Shown here piece by piece: positions 9,070-17,885 of a DNA stretch of 45,755 nt (its first letter is position 1; each line of letters opens with the position of its first letter). Source of the DNA: Candidatus Bacteroides merdigallinarum (GTDB lineage: Bacteria > Bacteroidota > Bacteroidia > Bacteroidales > Bacteroidaceae); NCBI GenBank assembly GCA_019116285.1, contig DXBX01000030.1, positions 1 through 45,755 of the forward strand. The letters are read 5' to 3'. Both the position numbers and the translations under genes were made by a program. The notes under the pieces are model-generated. The model ran no database searches. It saw only the letters and a list, made by a program, of their open reading frames with translations, and had not been told where the DNA came from.

Positions 9070-9534
9070 ATGAGTGATTTAGAAAACAAACCGCAGGAAC
9101 AGGAGCCGAAAAAGCGCCCGTACAACCTGCGTGAAAAGAAACAAAAAGACGCTGCCTATCGCTCGTTGATACGGCCCGAACTGGCAGACGAGTTGTACGA
9201 CAAGATTCTGAACATCATCGTCGTGCAGAAGAAGTACAGAGATCCCGACTTTTCCGCAAAGGATTTGGCCAAGGAACTGCAGACCAACACCCGCTATCTC
9301 TCGGCGGTGGTCAACTCTCGTTTCGGCATGAACTACTCGTGCCTGCTGAACGAATACCGCGTGAAGGAAGCCATGCACCTGCTGACAGACAAACGTTATG
9401 CGGACAAGAACGTGGAAGAGATCAGCACGATGGTCGGTTTTGCCAACCGTCAGTCTTTCTACGCAGCGTTCTACAAGAACGTGGGCGAGACCCCCAACGG
9501 TTATCGTAAACGGCATTTGGAAAAGAGAAAATAA
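9070..9534 (+). CDS. AraC-type helix-turn-helix protein
   Basis: A short (154 aa) DNA-binding protein. A charged N terminus (residues 1-30) precedes an AraC/XylS double helix-turn-helix domain (about 45-150): first HTH near FSAKDLAKELQTNTRYLSAVV, then the second with VEEISTMVGFANRQSFYAAF and the conserved GETPNGYRK ending. It lacks the sensor domain usual in AraC proteins, so it may respond to partner proteins or be constitutively active. The target is unknown. It stands alone on its own transcript, followed by a terminator. Confidence 0.85.
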   Translation: MSDLENKPQEQEPKKRPYNLREKKQKDAAYRSLIRPELADELYDKILNIIVVQKKYRDPDFSAKDLAKELQTNTRYLSAVVNSRFGMNYSCLLNEYRVKEAMHLLTDKRYADKNVEEISTMVGFANRQSFYAAFYKNVGETPNGYRKRHLEKRK

Positions 9535-9557
9535 GCTTGTCCGAATGAAATCATAGG

Positions 9558-9610
9558 GAAAGGAGATATTCCGGGCGGCCTTGCGTGGTCGGAATACTCC
9601 TTTTCTGTTT
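9558..9610 (+). terminator. Intrinsic terminator after HTH gene
   Basis: AAAGGAGATATTCCG (9559-9573) pairs with CGGAATACTCCTTT (9590-9603), with one bulged base, followed by TTTCTGTTTTTT. A typical stem and T-tract just after the HTH gene. Confidence 0.85.
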
Positions 9611-9654
9611 TTTATGCCATCATCTTTTTCATCCTATTTACTCCTTATATTAAT

Positions 9655-11706
9655 ATGAAGAAACAATTGCTTTCGGTCGCGCTGGCCGCTACCTTGCTGA
9701 GTGCTTGCGGTGGTTCTACCAAAAACGCTTCGGCCGAAACCGAAAAATTCAGTTACACTGTGGAACAATTTGCTGACTTACAGATCCTGCGCTACCGCGT
9801 ACCAGGCTTCGAGACTTTGACCCTCGACCAAAAGAAATTAGTATATTATCTCACCGAAGCCGCCTTGCAGGGACGTGACATCCTCTTCGACCAGAACGGC
9901 AAGTACAACCTCGTCATACGCAAGATGCTCGAGGCTGTCTACACCGGCTATGCGGGCGACAAGACATCCGCCGACTTCCGGGCGATGGAAGTCTACCTGA
10001 AGCGGGTGTGGTTCTCCAACGGCATTCATCACCACTACGGCAGCGAGAAGTTTGTGCCCGGCTTTAGCCCTGAGTTTTTCCGTCAGGCTTTGCAGCAGGT
10101 GGACGCTTCCACCTTGCCCTTGGCCGAAGGACAGACCGTGGACCAGTTGTGTGATGAAGTCTTCCCCGTCATCTTCGACCCCAAGGTGATGCCCAAGCGC
10201 GTCAACCAGGCCGATGGTGAGGACCTGATATTGACATCGGCCTGCAACTATTATGACGGCGTGACGCAGGATGAGGCCGAGGCATTCTACGCTGCGATGA
10301 AGGATCCCAAGGACGAGACGCCCGTGTCCTACGGCCTGAACAGCCGTCTCGTGAAGGAAGCCGACGGCAAGCTCGTGGAGAAAGTATGGAAGGTAGGCGG
10401 CCTTTACGGGCAGGCCATTGAGAAAATAGTCTATTGGCTGAAGCAGGCGGAGACCGTGGCCGAGACACCCGAACAGAAGGCTGTCATTGCCAAGCTGGTA
10501 GAGTTTTACGAGACGGGCGACCTGAAAGCCTTTGATGACTACGCCATCCTGTGGGTGAAGGACCTGAACTCGCGCGTGGATTTCGTCAATGGCTTCACCG
10601 AGACCTACGGCGACCCCTTGGGGCTGAAGGCCAGCTGGGAGTCCCTGGTCAACTTCAAGGACCTGGAGGCCACGCGCCGCACGGAGCTGATCAGCAGCAA
10701 TGCCCAGTGGTTTGAGGACCATTCGCCCGTGGACAAGCAGTTCAAGAAGGAGCAGGTGAAGGGTGTGTCCGCCAAGGTCATCACTGCCGCCATCCTGGCC
10801 GGCGACCTTTATCCTGCCACCGCCATCGGTATCAACCTGCCTAATGCCAACTGGATTCGCAGCCACTACGGCTCGAAGTCCGTCACTATCGGCAACATCA
10901 CCGATGCCTATGCCAAGGCCGCGCATGGCAACGGATTCAACGAGGAGTTTGTCATCAGCCCGGAGGAATTGCAGATGATAGACAAATACGCTGACCTGAC
11001 TGACAATCTGCACACCGACCTGCACGAGTGCCTGGGCCACGGTTCCGGCAAGATGGCTCCCGGTGCCGATCCCGACGGCTTGAAAGCCTACGGCTCCACC
11101 ATCGAAGAAGCACGCGCCGACCTCTTTGGCCTTTACTACGTGGCCGATCCGAAGCTGGTGGAACTGGGACTGCTGCCCGACACCACGGCTTATCACGCCC
11201 AGTACTATACCTACCTGATGAATGGTCTGATGACCCAACTGGTACGCATCGAGCCGGGCAACCAGATTGAGGAAGCCCACATGCGCAACCGTCAGCTCAT
11301 CGCCCGCTGGGTGTACGAGCATGGCAAAGCTGACAAGGTGGTAGAATTGGTGAAGCGTGACGGCAAGACCTACGTGCAGATTAACGACTACGGCAAGCTG
11401 CGCGGGCTCTTCGGTCAGCTGCTGGCTGAAATTCAGCGTGTGAAGTCCACCAGCGACCTCGCCGCTGCCCGCGACTTGGTGGAGACTTATGCCGTCAAGG
11501 TAGACGCCGACCTGCATGCTGAGGTGCTGGCGCGTTACAAGAAGCTGAACCTTGCTCCCTACAAGGGCTTTGTCAATCCCAAGTATGAGGCCGTGAAGGA
11601 TGCCGAGGGCAACATTACCGATGTGACGGTCAGCTACGACGAGGGCTATGCCGAGCAGATGTTGCGCTACAGCCGTGATTACGCAACCCTGCCCGTACGC
11701 AATTAA
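9655..11706 (+). CDS. Dipeptidyl peptidase III family lipoprotein (M49)
   Basis: A zinc exopeptidase that removes dipeptides from the N terminus of short peptides. The 683-residue protein has a lipoprotein signal (LLSACGG, lipid on Cys18 or so), placing it on a membrane outside the cytoplasm. Zinc site: HECLGH at residues 457-462 (the M49 HEXXGH motif) and EEARAD at 484-489 supplying the third ligand and catalytic support. The HECLGH variant is the one I associate with Bacteroides DPP III. Size is normal for bacterial M49. Its job is probably peptide scavenging in the periplasm. It is monocistronic; a long inverted repeat begins 19 bases after the stop. Confidence 0.93.
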   Translation: MKKQLLSVALAATLLSACGGSTKNASAETEKFSYTVEQFADLQILRYRVPGFETLTLDQKKLVYYLTEAALQGRDILFDQNGKYNLVIRKMLEAVYTGYAGDKTSADFRAMEVYLKRVWFSNGIHHHYGSEKFVPGFSPEFFRQALQQVDASTLPLAEGQTVDQLCDEVFPVIFDPKVMPKRVNQADGEDLILTSACNYYDGVTQDEAEAFYAAMKDPKDETPVSYGLNSRLVKEADGKLVEKVWKVGGLYGQAIEKIVYWLKQAETVAETPEQKAVIAKLVEFYETGDLKAFDDYAILWVKDLNSRVDFVNGFTETYGDPLGLKASWESLVNFKDLEATRRTELISSNAQWFEDHSPVDKQFKKEQVKGVSAKVITAAILAGDLYPATAIGINLPNANWIRSHYGSKSVTIGNITDAYAKAAHGNGFNEEFVISPEELQMIDKYADLTDNLHTDLHECLGHGSGKMAPGADPDGLKAYGSTIEEARADLFGLYYVADPKLVELGLLPDTTAYHAQYYTYLMNGLMTQLVRIEPGNQIEEAHMRNRQLIARWVYEHGKADKVVELVKRDGKTYVQINDYGKLRGLFGQLLAEIQRVKSTSDLAAARDLVETYAVKVDADLHAEVLARYKKLNLAPYKGFVNPKYEAVKDAEGNITDVTVSYDEGYAEQMLRYSRDYATLPVRN

Positions 11707-11724
11707 TAGTATATTAATAATCAG

Positions 11725-11823
11725 ACGTTTGTTCTGCTGTATCCCCGAGCGCGCTCCGCGATACCGTCGAGCGTGCTCGGGCATATCGCTGTGTGTGTAC
11801 GGGGATACCGTTGAACAAAACGT
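11725..11823. repeat. Long inverted repeat enclosing GC palindromes
   Basis: The left arm 11725-11747 and right arm 11800-11823 are near-perfect reverse complements, sharing GTATCCCCG / CGGGGATAC and ACGTTT / AAACGT ends. The 52-base interior holds two 10-bp palindromes, GAGCGCGCTC (11747-11756) and GAGCGTGCTC (11769-11778), spaced 22 bases apart. It sits between DPP III and the AlkD-like gene. No T-run follows, so it is not a standard terminator. Confidence 0.85.
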
Positions 11824-11854
11824 CCGTAATTTACTCTATTCAACCCATTGAATC

Positions 11855-12514
11855 ATGGACCTACACGAACAATTGAAAGATATCAAGACTCAGTTTCGCC
11901 TTGCCATGAACGGAGCGGTTTCGCAGAGCATGCGCGAGAAGGGACTGGTCTATAAGCTGAATTTCGGTGTCGAACTGCCCCGCATCAAGCAGATTGCCGC
12001 CCGTTATGAGAAGAACCACGAACTGGCACAGGCTCTTTGGAAAGAGGATATCCGCGAATGTAAAATCCTGGCTGCCATGCTCCAGCCCGTGGAGAGCTTC
12101 CTGCCGGAGATTGCAGACATCTGGGTGGAGAGCATCCGTAACATAGAGATTGCCGAGCTGACCAGCATGAATCTTTTCCAATACCTGCCTTACGCACCGG
12201 CCAAATCTTTGCAGTGGATTGCCGACGAGCGCGAGTACTTCCAGGTGTGCGGTTTCCTCACCATCGCCCGCCTGCTGATGCGCAAGGGGGATATGGACGA
12301 CCGGGCGGAGAACGAACTGTTGGATCAGGCCGTGGCAGCCTTCCTGTCCGGTTCCTACCACGTGCGCAACGCCGCCGGTGCAGCCATCCGCCGCTTCATG
12401 CAGTTCAGCGAGGCAAACGCTTTCCGGATGTGCCGCCGCGTGGAGGCGATGAAGGATTCTGCCTTGCCGGACGAGCAGTTGCTCTATGAGTTGGTGAAGG
12501 CGGAAGTGGAGTGA
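11855..12514 (+). CDS. DNA alkylation repair protein, AlkD-like HEAT repeats
   Basis: A 219-residue all-helical protein of the AlkD/HEAT-like family, which in characterised members excises alkylated bases without base flipping. Helical repeats run through the whole length; a YKLNFGVELPRIKQIAARY-like N-terminal region and the WxES...EIAELTS segment resemble annotated Bacteroidales members. I cannot place the catalytic Asp/Trp of AlkD with confidence, so the enzyme activity is inferred from family resemblance only. It is preceded by the 11725-11823 inverted repeat and followed by the fur promoter region. Confidence 0.7.
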   Translation: MDLHEQLKDIKTQFRLAMNGAVSQSMREKGLVYKLNFGVELPRIKQIAARYEKNHELAQALWKEDIRECKILAAMLQPVESFLPEIADIWVESIRNIEIAELTSMNLFQYLPYAPAKSLQWIADEREYFQVCGFLTIARLLMRKGDMDDRAENELLDQAVAAFLSGSYHVRNAAGAAIRRFMQFSEANAFRMCRRVEAMKDSALPDEQLLYELVKAEVE

Positions 12515-12550
12515 CTTCTTAACTCCTTTTAAAAAAAGCGCGTTTCGCGC

Positions 12551-12579
12551 TTGTGTTCCCGGAAAAAGAGCTAACTTTG
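12551..12579 (+). promoter_or_regulatory. Promoter of fur-purA
   Basis: TAACTTTG at 12572-12579 matches the Bacteroides -7 element, with TTG at 12551-12553 (18-base spacer). It lies 22 bases before the fur ATG. A small hairpin AAGCGCG-TTT-CGCGCTT (about 12536-12552) lies just upstream, preceded by A-rich sequence, and could terminate transcription from the right on the minus strand. Confidence 0.65.
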
Positions 12580-12601
12580 TTGGCTGTAAAATGCTTGTAA
12601 T

Positions 12602-13096
12602 ATGGAAGACAAGAATGTGAAAGATACGGTCAGGCAGATATTCACCGAATATCTCAATGCGAACGGACATCGCAAGACGCCCGAACGCTATGCCATACTC
12701 GACACTATCTACTCCATCGACGGGCATTTCGACATTGACACACTCTATTCGCTCATGGCCGACCAGGAGAATTTCCGCGTCAGCCGGGCCACTCTCTACA
12801 ATACCATCATCCTGCTCATCAATGCGCGGCTGGTCATCAAGCACCAGTTTGGCAACTCCTCGCAGTACGAGAAGTGCTACAACCGCGACACGCATCATCA
12901 TCAGATTTGCACCCAGTGTGGCAAGGTGGTGGAGTTTCAGAACGAACAGTTGCAACAGGCCATTGCCAGCACGAAGCTGAGCCGCTTCACCCTGTCGCAC
13001 TATTCGCTCTACCTCTACGGACTGTGCAGCAAGTGCGAGCGTGCCAACCGGAAAAAGAAAAACAATAATCAACCTCAACATAAGAAAGAGAAATGA
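12602..13096 (+). CDS. fur: Fur family metal-responsive repressor
   Basis: A 164-residue transcription regulator of the Fur family: winged-helix DNA-binding domain (about 15-90, with TPERYAILDTIYS and the recognition helix near SRATLYNTI) and a C-terminal dimerisation/metal domain. A structural zinc site is visible as C103-x2-C106 and C142-x2-C145, with a His cluster THHHQ just before it as likely sensory-metal ligands. A Lys/Asn-rich tail ends the protein. The stop overlaps the purA start (ATGA at 13093-13096), so the regulator and adenylosuccinate synthase are translationally coupled. Fur, Zur or PerR specificity cannot be told from sequence alone. Confidence 0.9.
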   Translation: MEDKNVKDTVRQIFTEYLNANGHRKTPERYAILDTIYSIDGHFDIDTLYSLMADQENFRVSRATLYNTIILLINARLVIKHQFGNSSQYEKCYNRDTHHHQICTQCGKVVEFQNEQLQQAIASTKLSRFTLSHYSLYLYGLCSKCERANRKKKNNNQPQHKKEK

Positions 13097-14367
13097 AAGT
13101 AGATGTACTCTTAGGATTGCAGTGGGGCGATGAAGGCAAAGGCAAGGTAGTCGATGTGCTGACCCCCCGATACGATGTGGTGGCCCGCTTCCAGGGCGGT
13201 CCCAATGCCGGGCATACGCTTGAGTTTGCCGGACAGAAGTATGTGCTTCGCTCCATTCCCTCGGGCATATTCCAGGGCGACAAGATTAATATAATAGGTA
13301 ATGGCGTAGTGCTGGATCCCGCCCTCTTCAAGGCTGAGGCCGAGGCACTGGAGGCATCCGGCCATCCGCTGAAGGAACGCCTGCACATCTCGAAGAAGGC
13401 GCACCTCATCCTGCCGACGCACCGTCTGCTGGATGCTGCCTACGAGATGGCCAAGGGCGATGCCAAGGTGGGTACCACGGGCAAGGGCATCGGTCCCACG
13501 TACACCGACAAGGTAAGTCGCAACGGTTTGCGCGTGGGCGATATTCTGCACAACTTTGAGGCCAAGTATGAAGCGGCAAAGGCCCGTCATGTCCAGATTT
13601 TGAAGAGCCTGAATTATGGTCCTTATGATTTGGAGGGCATGGAACAGGCTTGGTTGGAAGGCATCGAATACCTGAAGCAGTTCCACCTGGTGGACAGCGA
13701 GCACGAAATCAACCATTTGCTGGACGAAGGCAAGTCCGTTCTCTGCGAAGGCGCGCAGGGCACGATGCTTGACGTAGATTTTGGTTCTTATCCGTTTGTC
13801 ACCTCTTCCAACACCATCTGTGCCGGTGCCTGCACGGGTTTGGGCGTGGCTCCCAACAAGATTGGCGAAGTGTATGGTATCTTCAAGGCCTATTGCACCC
13901 GTGTCGGTGCCGGACCGTTCCCCACGGAATTGTTTGATGAGACGGGCGAGAAGATTTGCGCTTTGGGACACGAGTTCGGTGCAGTGACCGGCCGCAAGCG
14001 TCGTTGCGGTTGGATAGACTTGGTGGCACTGAAATATGCCGTGATGGTGGATGGTGTTACCAAGCTTATCATGATGAAGAGCGACGTGCTTGATTCCTTT
14101 GACACCATCAAGGCCTGCGTGGCTTATAAGATGGATGGCGAAGAGATAGACCATTTCCCCTTCGACATCAGCGAAGGCGTGGAGCCGGTCTATGTCGAGT
14201 TGCCGGGCTGGAAGACGGACATGACGAAGATGCGGAGCGAGGACGAGTTCCCCGAGGAATTCAATGCCTACATCTCCTTCCTGGAAGACCAGCTGGGTGT
14301 GCCCATCAAGTTTGTCTCCATCGGTCCCGACCGCGAGCAGACCATCGAACGATATACTGAAATGTAA
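13093..14367 (+). CDS. purA: Adenylosuccinate synthetase
   Basis: PurA joins IMP and aspartate using GTP, the first step from IMP to AMP. The 424-residue protein shows GDEGKGK (12-18, with catalytic D13), the NAGHT motif with catalytic His near 39, GTTGKGIGPTY near 127, and the C-terminal GP(D)RE-type guanine region SIGPDREQT. Length is normal. It overlaps fur by four bases and is followed by an intrinsic terminator, so fur-purA is a two-gene unit. Confidence 0.97.
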   Translation: MKVDVLLGLQWGDEGKGKVVDVLTPRYDVVARFQGGPNAGHTLEFAGQKYVLRSIPSGIFQGDKINIIGNGVVLDPALFKAEAEALEASGHPLKERLHISKKAHLILPTHRLLDAAYEMAKGDAKVGTTGKGIGPTYTDKVSRNGLRVGDILHNFEAKYEAAKARHVQILKSLNYGPYDLEGMEQAWLEGIEYLKQFHLVDSEHEINHLLDEGKSVLCEGAQGTMLDVDFGSYPFVTSSNTICAGACTGLGVAPNKIGEVYGIFKAYCTRVGAGPFPTELFDETGEKICALGHEFGAVTGRKRRCGWIDLVALKYAVMVDGVTKLIMMKSDVLDSFDTIKACVAYKMDGEEIDHFPFDISEGVEPVYVELPGWKTDMTKMRSEDEFPEEFNAYISFLEDQLGVPIKFVSIGPDREQTIERYTEM

Positions 14368-14376
14368 ATCTGCTAT

Positions 14377-14424
14377 CAAGCCCTTCTTCCGCCCTATATG
14401 GAGCATCGGGAGAAGGGCTTTTTG
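14377..14424 (+). terminator. Intrinsic terminator after purA
   Basis: AAGCCCTTCT (14378-14387) pairs with AGAAGGGCTT (14411-14420), and the distal arm runs into TTTTT (to 14423). The loop itself contains CCGCCC and CGGG and may fold further. Confidence 0.88.
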
Positions 14425-14468
14425 CATTATAACTTCCGTTAATCTTTTTCTTTTTTAACCATTACCAC

Positions 14469-15770
14469 ATGAAGACCCAACTATTATCCCTGCTTTTAGC
14501 ATGTTGCCTGGCTCTGCCTGCCAGTGCGCAGAATTATCAGCCTACCGAAGAGAATCTGAAGTCCCGTCAGGAATTCCGCGATGCCAAGTTCGGCATATTC
14601 CTGCATTGGGGATTGTATGCCATGTTGGCCACCGGCGAATGGACCATGACCAACAAAGATTTGAATTACAAGGAATACGCCAAACTGGCAGGCGGTTTCT
14701 ATCCTTCGAAGTTCGACGCTGCCAAGTGGGTGGCCGCCATCAAGGCTTCCGGTGCCAAGTATATCTGCTTCACCACCCGTCACCACGAAGGTTTCTCGAT
14801 GTTCGATACCAAGTATTCTGATTATAATATCGTGGATGCCACGCCTTTCAAGCGGGATGTCTTGAAGGAACTGGCCGATGAATGTCACAAGCAGGGCATC
14901 CGTTTGCACTTGTACTACTCGCATATCGACTGGTATCGTGAAGATGCCGTGTGGGGGCGTACGGGCCGTGGCACGGGCCGCCCCAATCCCAAAGGCGATT
15001 GGGACAGCTACTATGCTTTCATGAACAACCAATTGACGGAGCTGCTGACCAACTATGGTCCCATCGGTGCCATCTGGTTCGACGGCTGGTGGGACCAAGA
15101 CGAGAATCCGGGCTTCGATTGGGAGTTGCCTGAACAGTATGCCCTGATTCATCGCTTGCAGCCTGCCTGTCTTGTGGGGAACAACCACCACCAGGTACCT
15201 TTCGAGGGTGAGGATATCCAAATCTTCGAGCGCGACCTGCCGGGCGAAAATAAGGCCGGCCTGTCCGGGCAGGATATCAGTGCCTTGCCGCTGGAGACCT
15301 GCCAGACTATGAACGGCATGTGGGGCTACAAGATTACGGACCAGGACTACAAGTCCACCAAGGAACTGATTCAATACTTGGTAGGTGCAGCCGTGAAGGA
15401 TGCAAATTTGCTGATGAACATCGGCCCGCAACCCGATGGGGAGCTGCCCGAAGTAGCTGTACAACGTCTGGCCGAGATGGGCGAATGGATGAAAGTTTAT
15501 GGCGAAACTATTTATGGCACGCGTGGCGGTTGTGTCGGTCCGCATCCTTGGGGCGGAACGACGCAGAAAGGCAACAAACTCTATGTCCATATCCTCAACC
15601 TGCAGGACAAAGCACTCTTCCTCCCGCTCACAGACCGGAAAATCAAGAAGGCTTCTTACTTTGTAGACGGCAAACCCGTAAAGTTCCAGAAGAATCAGGT
15701 CGGTTACACCCTGTTGCTTGATGGAGTGCCGACGGATGTGGATACCGTTATAGAACTGGAATTGAATTGA
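14469..15770 (+). CDS. Alpha-L-fucosidase, GH29
   Basis: A secreted glycosidase that removes alpha-L-fucose from glycans such as host mucin or milk oligosaccharides. The 433-residue protein has a Sec signal (MKTQLLSLLLACCLALPASAQ, cleaved near residue 20) and the GH29 hallmarks FGIFLHWGLYAM, TRHHEGFSMFDTKYSDYN, and the catalytic nucleophile D205 in GAIWFDGWW. LLMNIGPQPDGE marks the end of the barrel, followed by a short beta domain. Not in a SusCD locus here, so it appears to be a stand-alone enzyme. The subfamily (A or B) cannot be decided. A terminator lies 3' of the gene. Confidence 0.93.
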   Translation: MKTQLLSLLLACCLALPASAQNYQPTEENLKSRQEFRDAKFGIFLHWGLYAMLATGEWTMTNKDLNYKEYAKLAGGFYPSKFDAAKWVAAIKASGAKYICFTTRHHEGFSMFDTKYSDYNIVDATPFKRDVLKELADECHKQGIRLHLYYSHIDWYREDAVWGRTGRGTGRPNPKGDWDSYYAFMNNQLTELLTNYGPIGAIWFDGWWDQDENPGFDWELPEQYALIHRLQPACLVGNNHHQVPFEGEDIQIFERDLPGENKAGLSGQDISALPLETCQTMNGMWGYKITDQDYKSTKELIQYLVGAAVKDANLLMNIGPQPDGELPEVAVQRLAEMGEWMKVYGETIYGTRGGCVGPHPWGGTTQKGNKLYVHILNLQDKALFLPLTDRKIKKASYFVDGKPVKFQKNQVGYTLLLDGVPTDVDTVIELELN

Positions 15771-15797
15771 TTTTTAGCTAATTCTTCCTAAAAGATA

Positions 15798-15837
15798 GGG
15801 GAAACGGAGGCAAGGTTCGCCGTTTCCCCCTATTTTT
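15798..15837 (+). terminator. Intrinsic terminator after fucosidase
   Basis: A perfect 10-bp stem, GGGGAAACGG (15798-15807) with CCGTTTCCCC (15820-15829), loop of 12, then CTATTTTT. Confidence 0.92.
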
Positions 15838-15889
15838 GGCAAGCAATTTGTATTTAGTTTTGTGTATTAACCCTTAAACAAGAAATAGA

Positions 15890-16573
15890 ATGATAGGAAT
15901 ACAATGGATTATCTTTATCGGCGTGGCCGTGGTGAGCTGGCTGGTGCAGATGAACTTGCAGAACAAGTTCAAGAAATACTCTAAGATACCGACCAATAAC
16001 GGCATGACCGGACGTGAGGTGGCGCAGAAGATGCTGTATGACAACGGCATTTATGATGTACAGGTGACCTGTACGCCGGGCCATTTGACCGACCACTACA
16101 ACCCCGCCAACAAGACGGTGAACCTGAGTGAGAGTGTCTATAACAGCAACAGTATCATGGCTGCTGCCGTGGCTGCCCATGAGTGCGGACACGCCGTGCA
16201 GCATGCCTGTGCCTACGGTCCCCTGCAGATGCGCAGTGCCTTGGTGCCGGTGGTTTCGTTCGCTTCGCAGTGGGTGACGTGGGTCATTCTGGCAGGTATC
16301 TTGCTGATTAACACTTTCTCGTCCATCCTTCTGGCGGGTATCATCCTCTTTGCGATGACCACGCTCTTTAGCTTCGTTACCCTGCCGGTGGAGATCAATG
16401 CCAGCAAGCGCGCCTTGGTTTGGCTCAGTTCGTCCGGCATCACCAATTCGTATAATCACGACAAGGCTGAAGATGCCCTGCGTTCCGCTGCCTATACCTA
16501 CGTGGTGGCTGCCCTCGGTTCGTTGGCTACGCTGATTTATTATATTATGATATTCATGGGACGCCGCGAGTGA
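15890..16573 (+). CDS. Membrane zinc metallopeptidase, YugP family
   Basis: A 227-residue integral membrane protein with an N-terminal membrane segment (about 3-22), the zinc site HECGH at residues 97-101, and two or three further hydrophobic segments (about 118-165 and 200-220). The central NKTVNLSESVYNSNSIMAAA region before HEXXH is typical of the YugP/Zn_peptidase_2 family. Substrates are unknown; the active site is expected at the membrane. A candidate -7 element TAGTTTTG lies at 15855-15862. The gene is monocistronic and converges with the transglutaminase-like gene across a shared terminator. Confidence 0.9.
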   Translation: MIGIQWIIFIGVAVVSWLVQMNLQNKFKKYSKIPTNNGMTGREVAQKMLYDNGIYDVQVTCTPGHLTDHYNPANKTVNLSESVYNSNSIMAAAVAAHECGHAVQHACAYGPLQMRSALVPVVSFASQWVTWVILAGILLINTFSSILLAGIILFAMTTLFSFVTLPVEINASKRALVWLSSSGITNSYNHDKAEDALRSAAYTYVVAALGSLATLIYYIMIFMGRRE

Positions 16574-16604
16574 TGCGGCTGAGGCCTGTTGCTTATAAAT
16601 GAAG

Positions 16605-16652
16605 AGCGGCGCAAATCCGGTGGGTGATTCCTCGGGTTTGCGCCGTTTGACT
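16605..16652. terminator. Bidirectional terminator between convergent genes
   Basis: CGGCGCAAATCCG (16607-16619) pairs with CGGGTTTGCGCCG (16633-16645; one G-T pair). TTTGACTTT follows on the plus strand and a weaker T-containing stretch on the minus strand. It lies between two converging genes. Confidence 0.8.
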
Positions 16653-16668
16653 TTCATATTTTATATGT

Positions 16669-17859
16669 TTAGTGTTCCGGATAGGGAGATTGCCAGAACC
16701 AATCATCATCTTGTACTATATAATCCATTCGACCTGGATAGGCTTTTGAATCGGTAAATCCTGGAGGGGCAAGTAGGATAGTTTTATCTCCCGATGTATA
16801 GATGAAGCAGTAGAGGTTCTTAGCCATATACTCGTCCAAATAGTATTCTTTGGTGATGCTTTTCTGATTGTTCCAGTTGGCCTCTTTGTTTAAGATTAAA
16901 GGGCGGTTGTCGCGTAACCGTTCGCGTACTTCACGCTGTCCTAATAGATTCCCCTGTTCATCCATAACCCAGGCATTGTTGGTAGGGTCAATCCATATCC
17001 AGCGACCCAGTGTTCGACTGTAAACGGCATTGATGGAGTGGCATTCGCCGACGTACAGTTTGGGCATACAGGCTATGGTACGTGTCGGGATGCCTAAAGC
17101 CAAATAACATTGTGTCAGCACATGTGCTAGTCCACCACAGTTCAGCCCACGCGAGCCATCCTTGCAGGCTTCTGCCCATTGGGTGACATCGCCACCTGCG
17201 GGGTTCTCGTGTGCCCCGTCATGCTTGATGGTATTGTGGATATAAGTCAGTACATATTTAATCTTTGAAAGTTCATCACCTTTGCCTGCCACGCTGTCCA
17301 AGCGGAAATATTGTCTTACTTTTTGCAGATAAGGGGTATCGGCATTCGGATACGTGAAGGCGGGTAGGGTATCGGTGCGTGTGTTGGGGACGTAAGTCGG
17401 TGCTTGTTTGAGGATGTAGGGATAATCGCCCACTTCTTTTATTTTAGCCAATAAGGCTTGAAAACGTGGTTCTTCACGCAGGTTGTCCAAGTCTGTGTCT
17501 TTCAGGATGTGGGCATATTCTTGAAATCCAGCTTCGTAGGCTTGCTGGAGATGATCTATGGCTTCAGCCTTCTTGCCTTGCAAGGACTGGATGCAGGCAG
17601 CCATATAGGAGTAGTTTTGGGCTACCCAGCGGTAGTGGGTTTGCAGGCTAGTGGGCAAGGTGGCATACTGTTCGAGGACAGTCAGGCAACTTTTTTCACT
17701 TGTGGCATAATCTTTCTTTTCGTACGCCGTGACCACAAGGTCGCTTTGTTTGTTTTCTAAAGATTCAAATCGCTTGCGGATTTCGCTCAGTTCTTGTGCT
17801 TGCAGGATGTTTCCTGTCCCGAGGAACAATAGGAGCAGGAGGAATTTCAGACTTTTCAT
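16669..17859 (-). CDS. Secreted transglutaminase-like protein
   Basis: A 396-residue exported protein (signal peptide MKSLKFLLLLLFLGTGNILQAQ). The N-terminal half (25-150) is helical and TPR-like (paired helices in ALxxxEQYATLP and AIDHLQQAYEAGF). The C-terminal half is a transglutaminase-like fold with a complete Cys-His-Asp triad: C241 (LNCGGLAH), H274 (GECHSINAV), D291 (WIDPTN). In this family the fold usually serves as a protease or peptidase rather than a crosslinker. It follows the NUDIX gene by 26 bases on the same strand and probably shares its transcript. Composition is more A/T-rich than the leu region. Confidence 0.83.
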   Translation of the reverse strand: MKSLKFLLLLLFLGTGNILQAQELSEIRKRFESLENKQSDLVVTAYEKKDYATSEKSCLTVLEQYATLPTSLQTHYRWVAQNYSYMAACIQSLQGKKAEAIDHLQQAYEAGFQEYAHILKDTDLDNLREEPRFQALLAKIKEVGDYPYILKQAPTYVPNTRTDTLPAFTYPNADTPYLQKVRQYFRLDSVAGKGDELSKIKYVLTYIHNTIKHDGAHENPAGGDVTQWAEACKDGSRGLNCGGLAHVLTQCYLALGIPTRTIACMPKLYVGECHSINAVYSRTLGRWIWIDPTNNAWVMDEQGNLLGQREVRERLRDNRPLILNKEANWNNQKSITKEYYLDEYMAKNLYCFIYTSGDKTILLAPPGFTDSKAYPGRMDYIVQDDDWFWQSPYPEH

Positions 17860-17885
17860 TGTAGTTTATTTATAAGTGTTATCTG

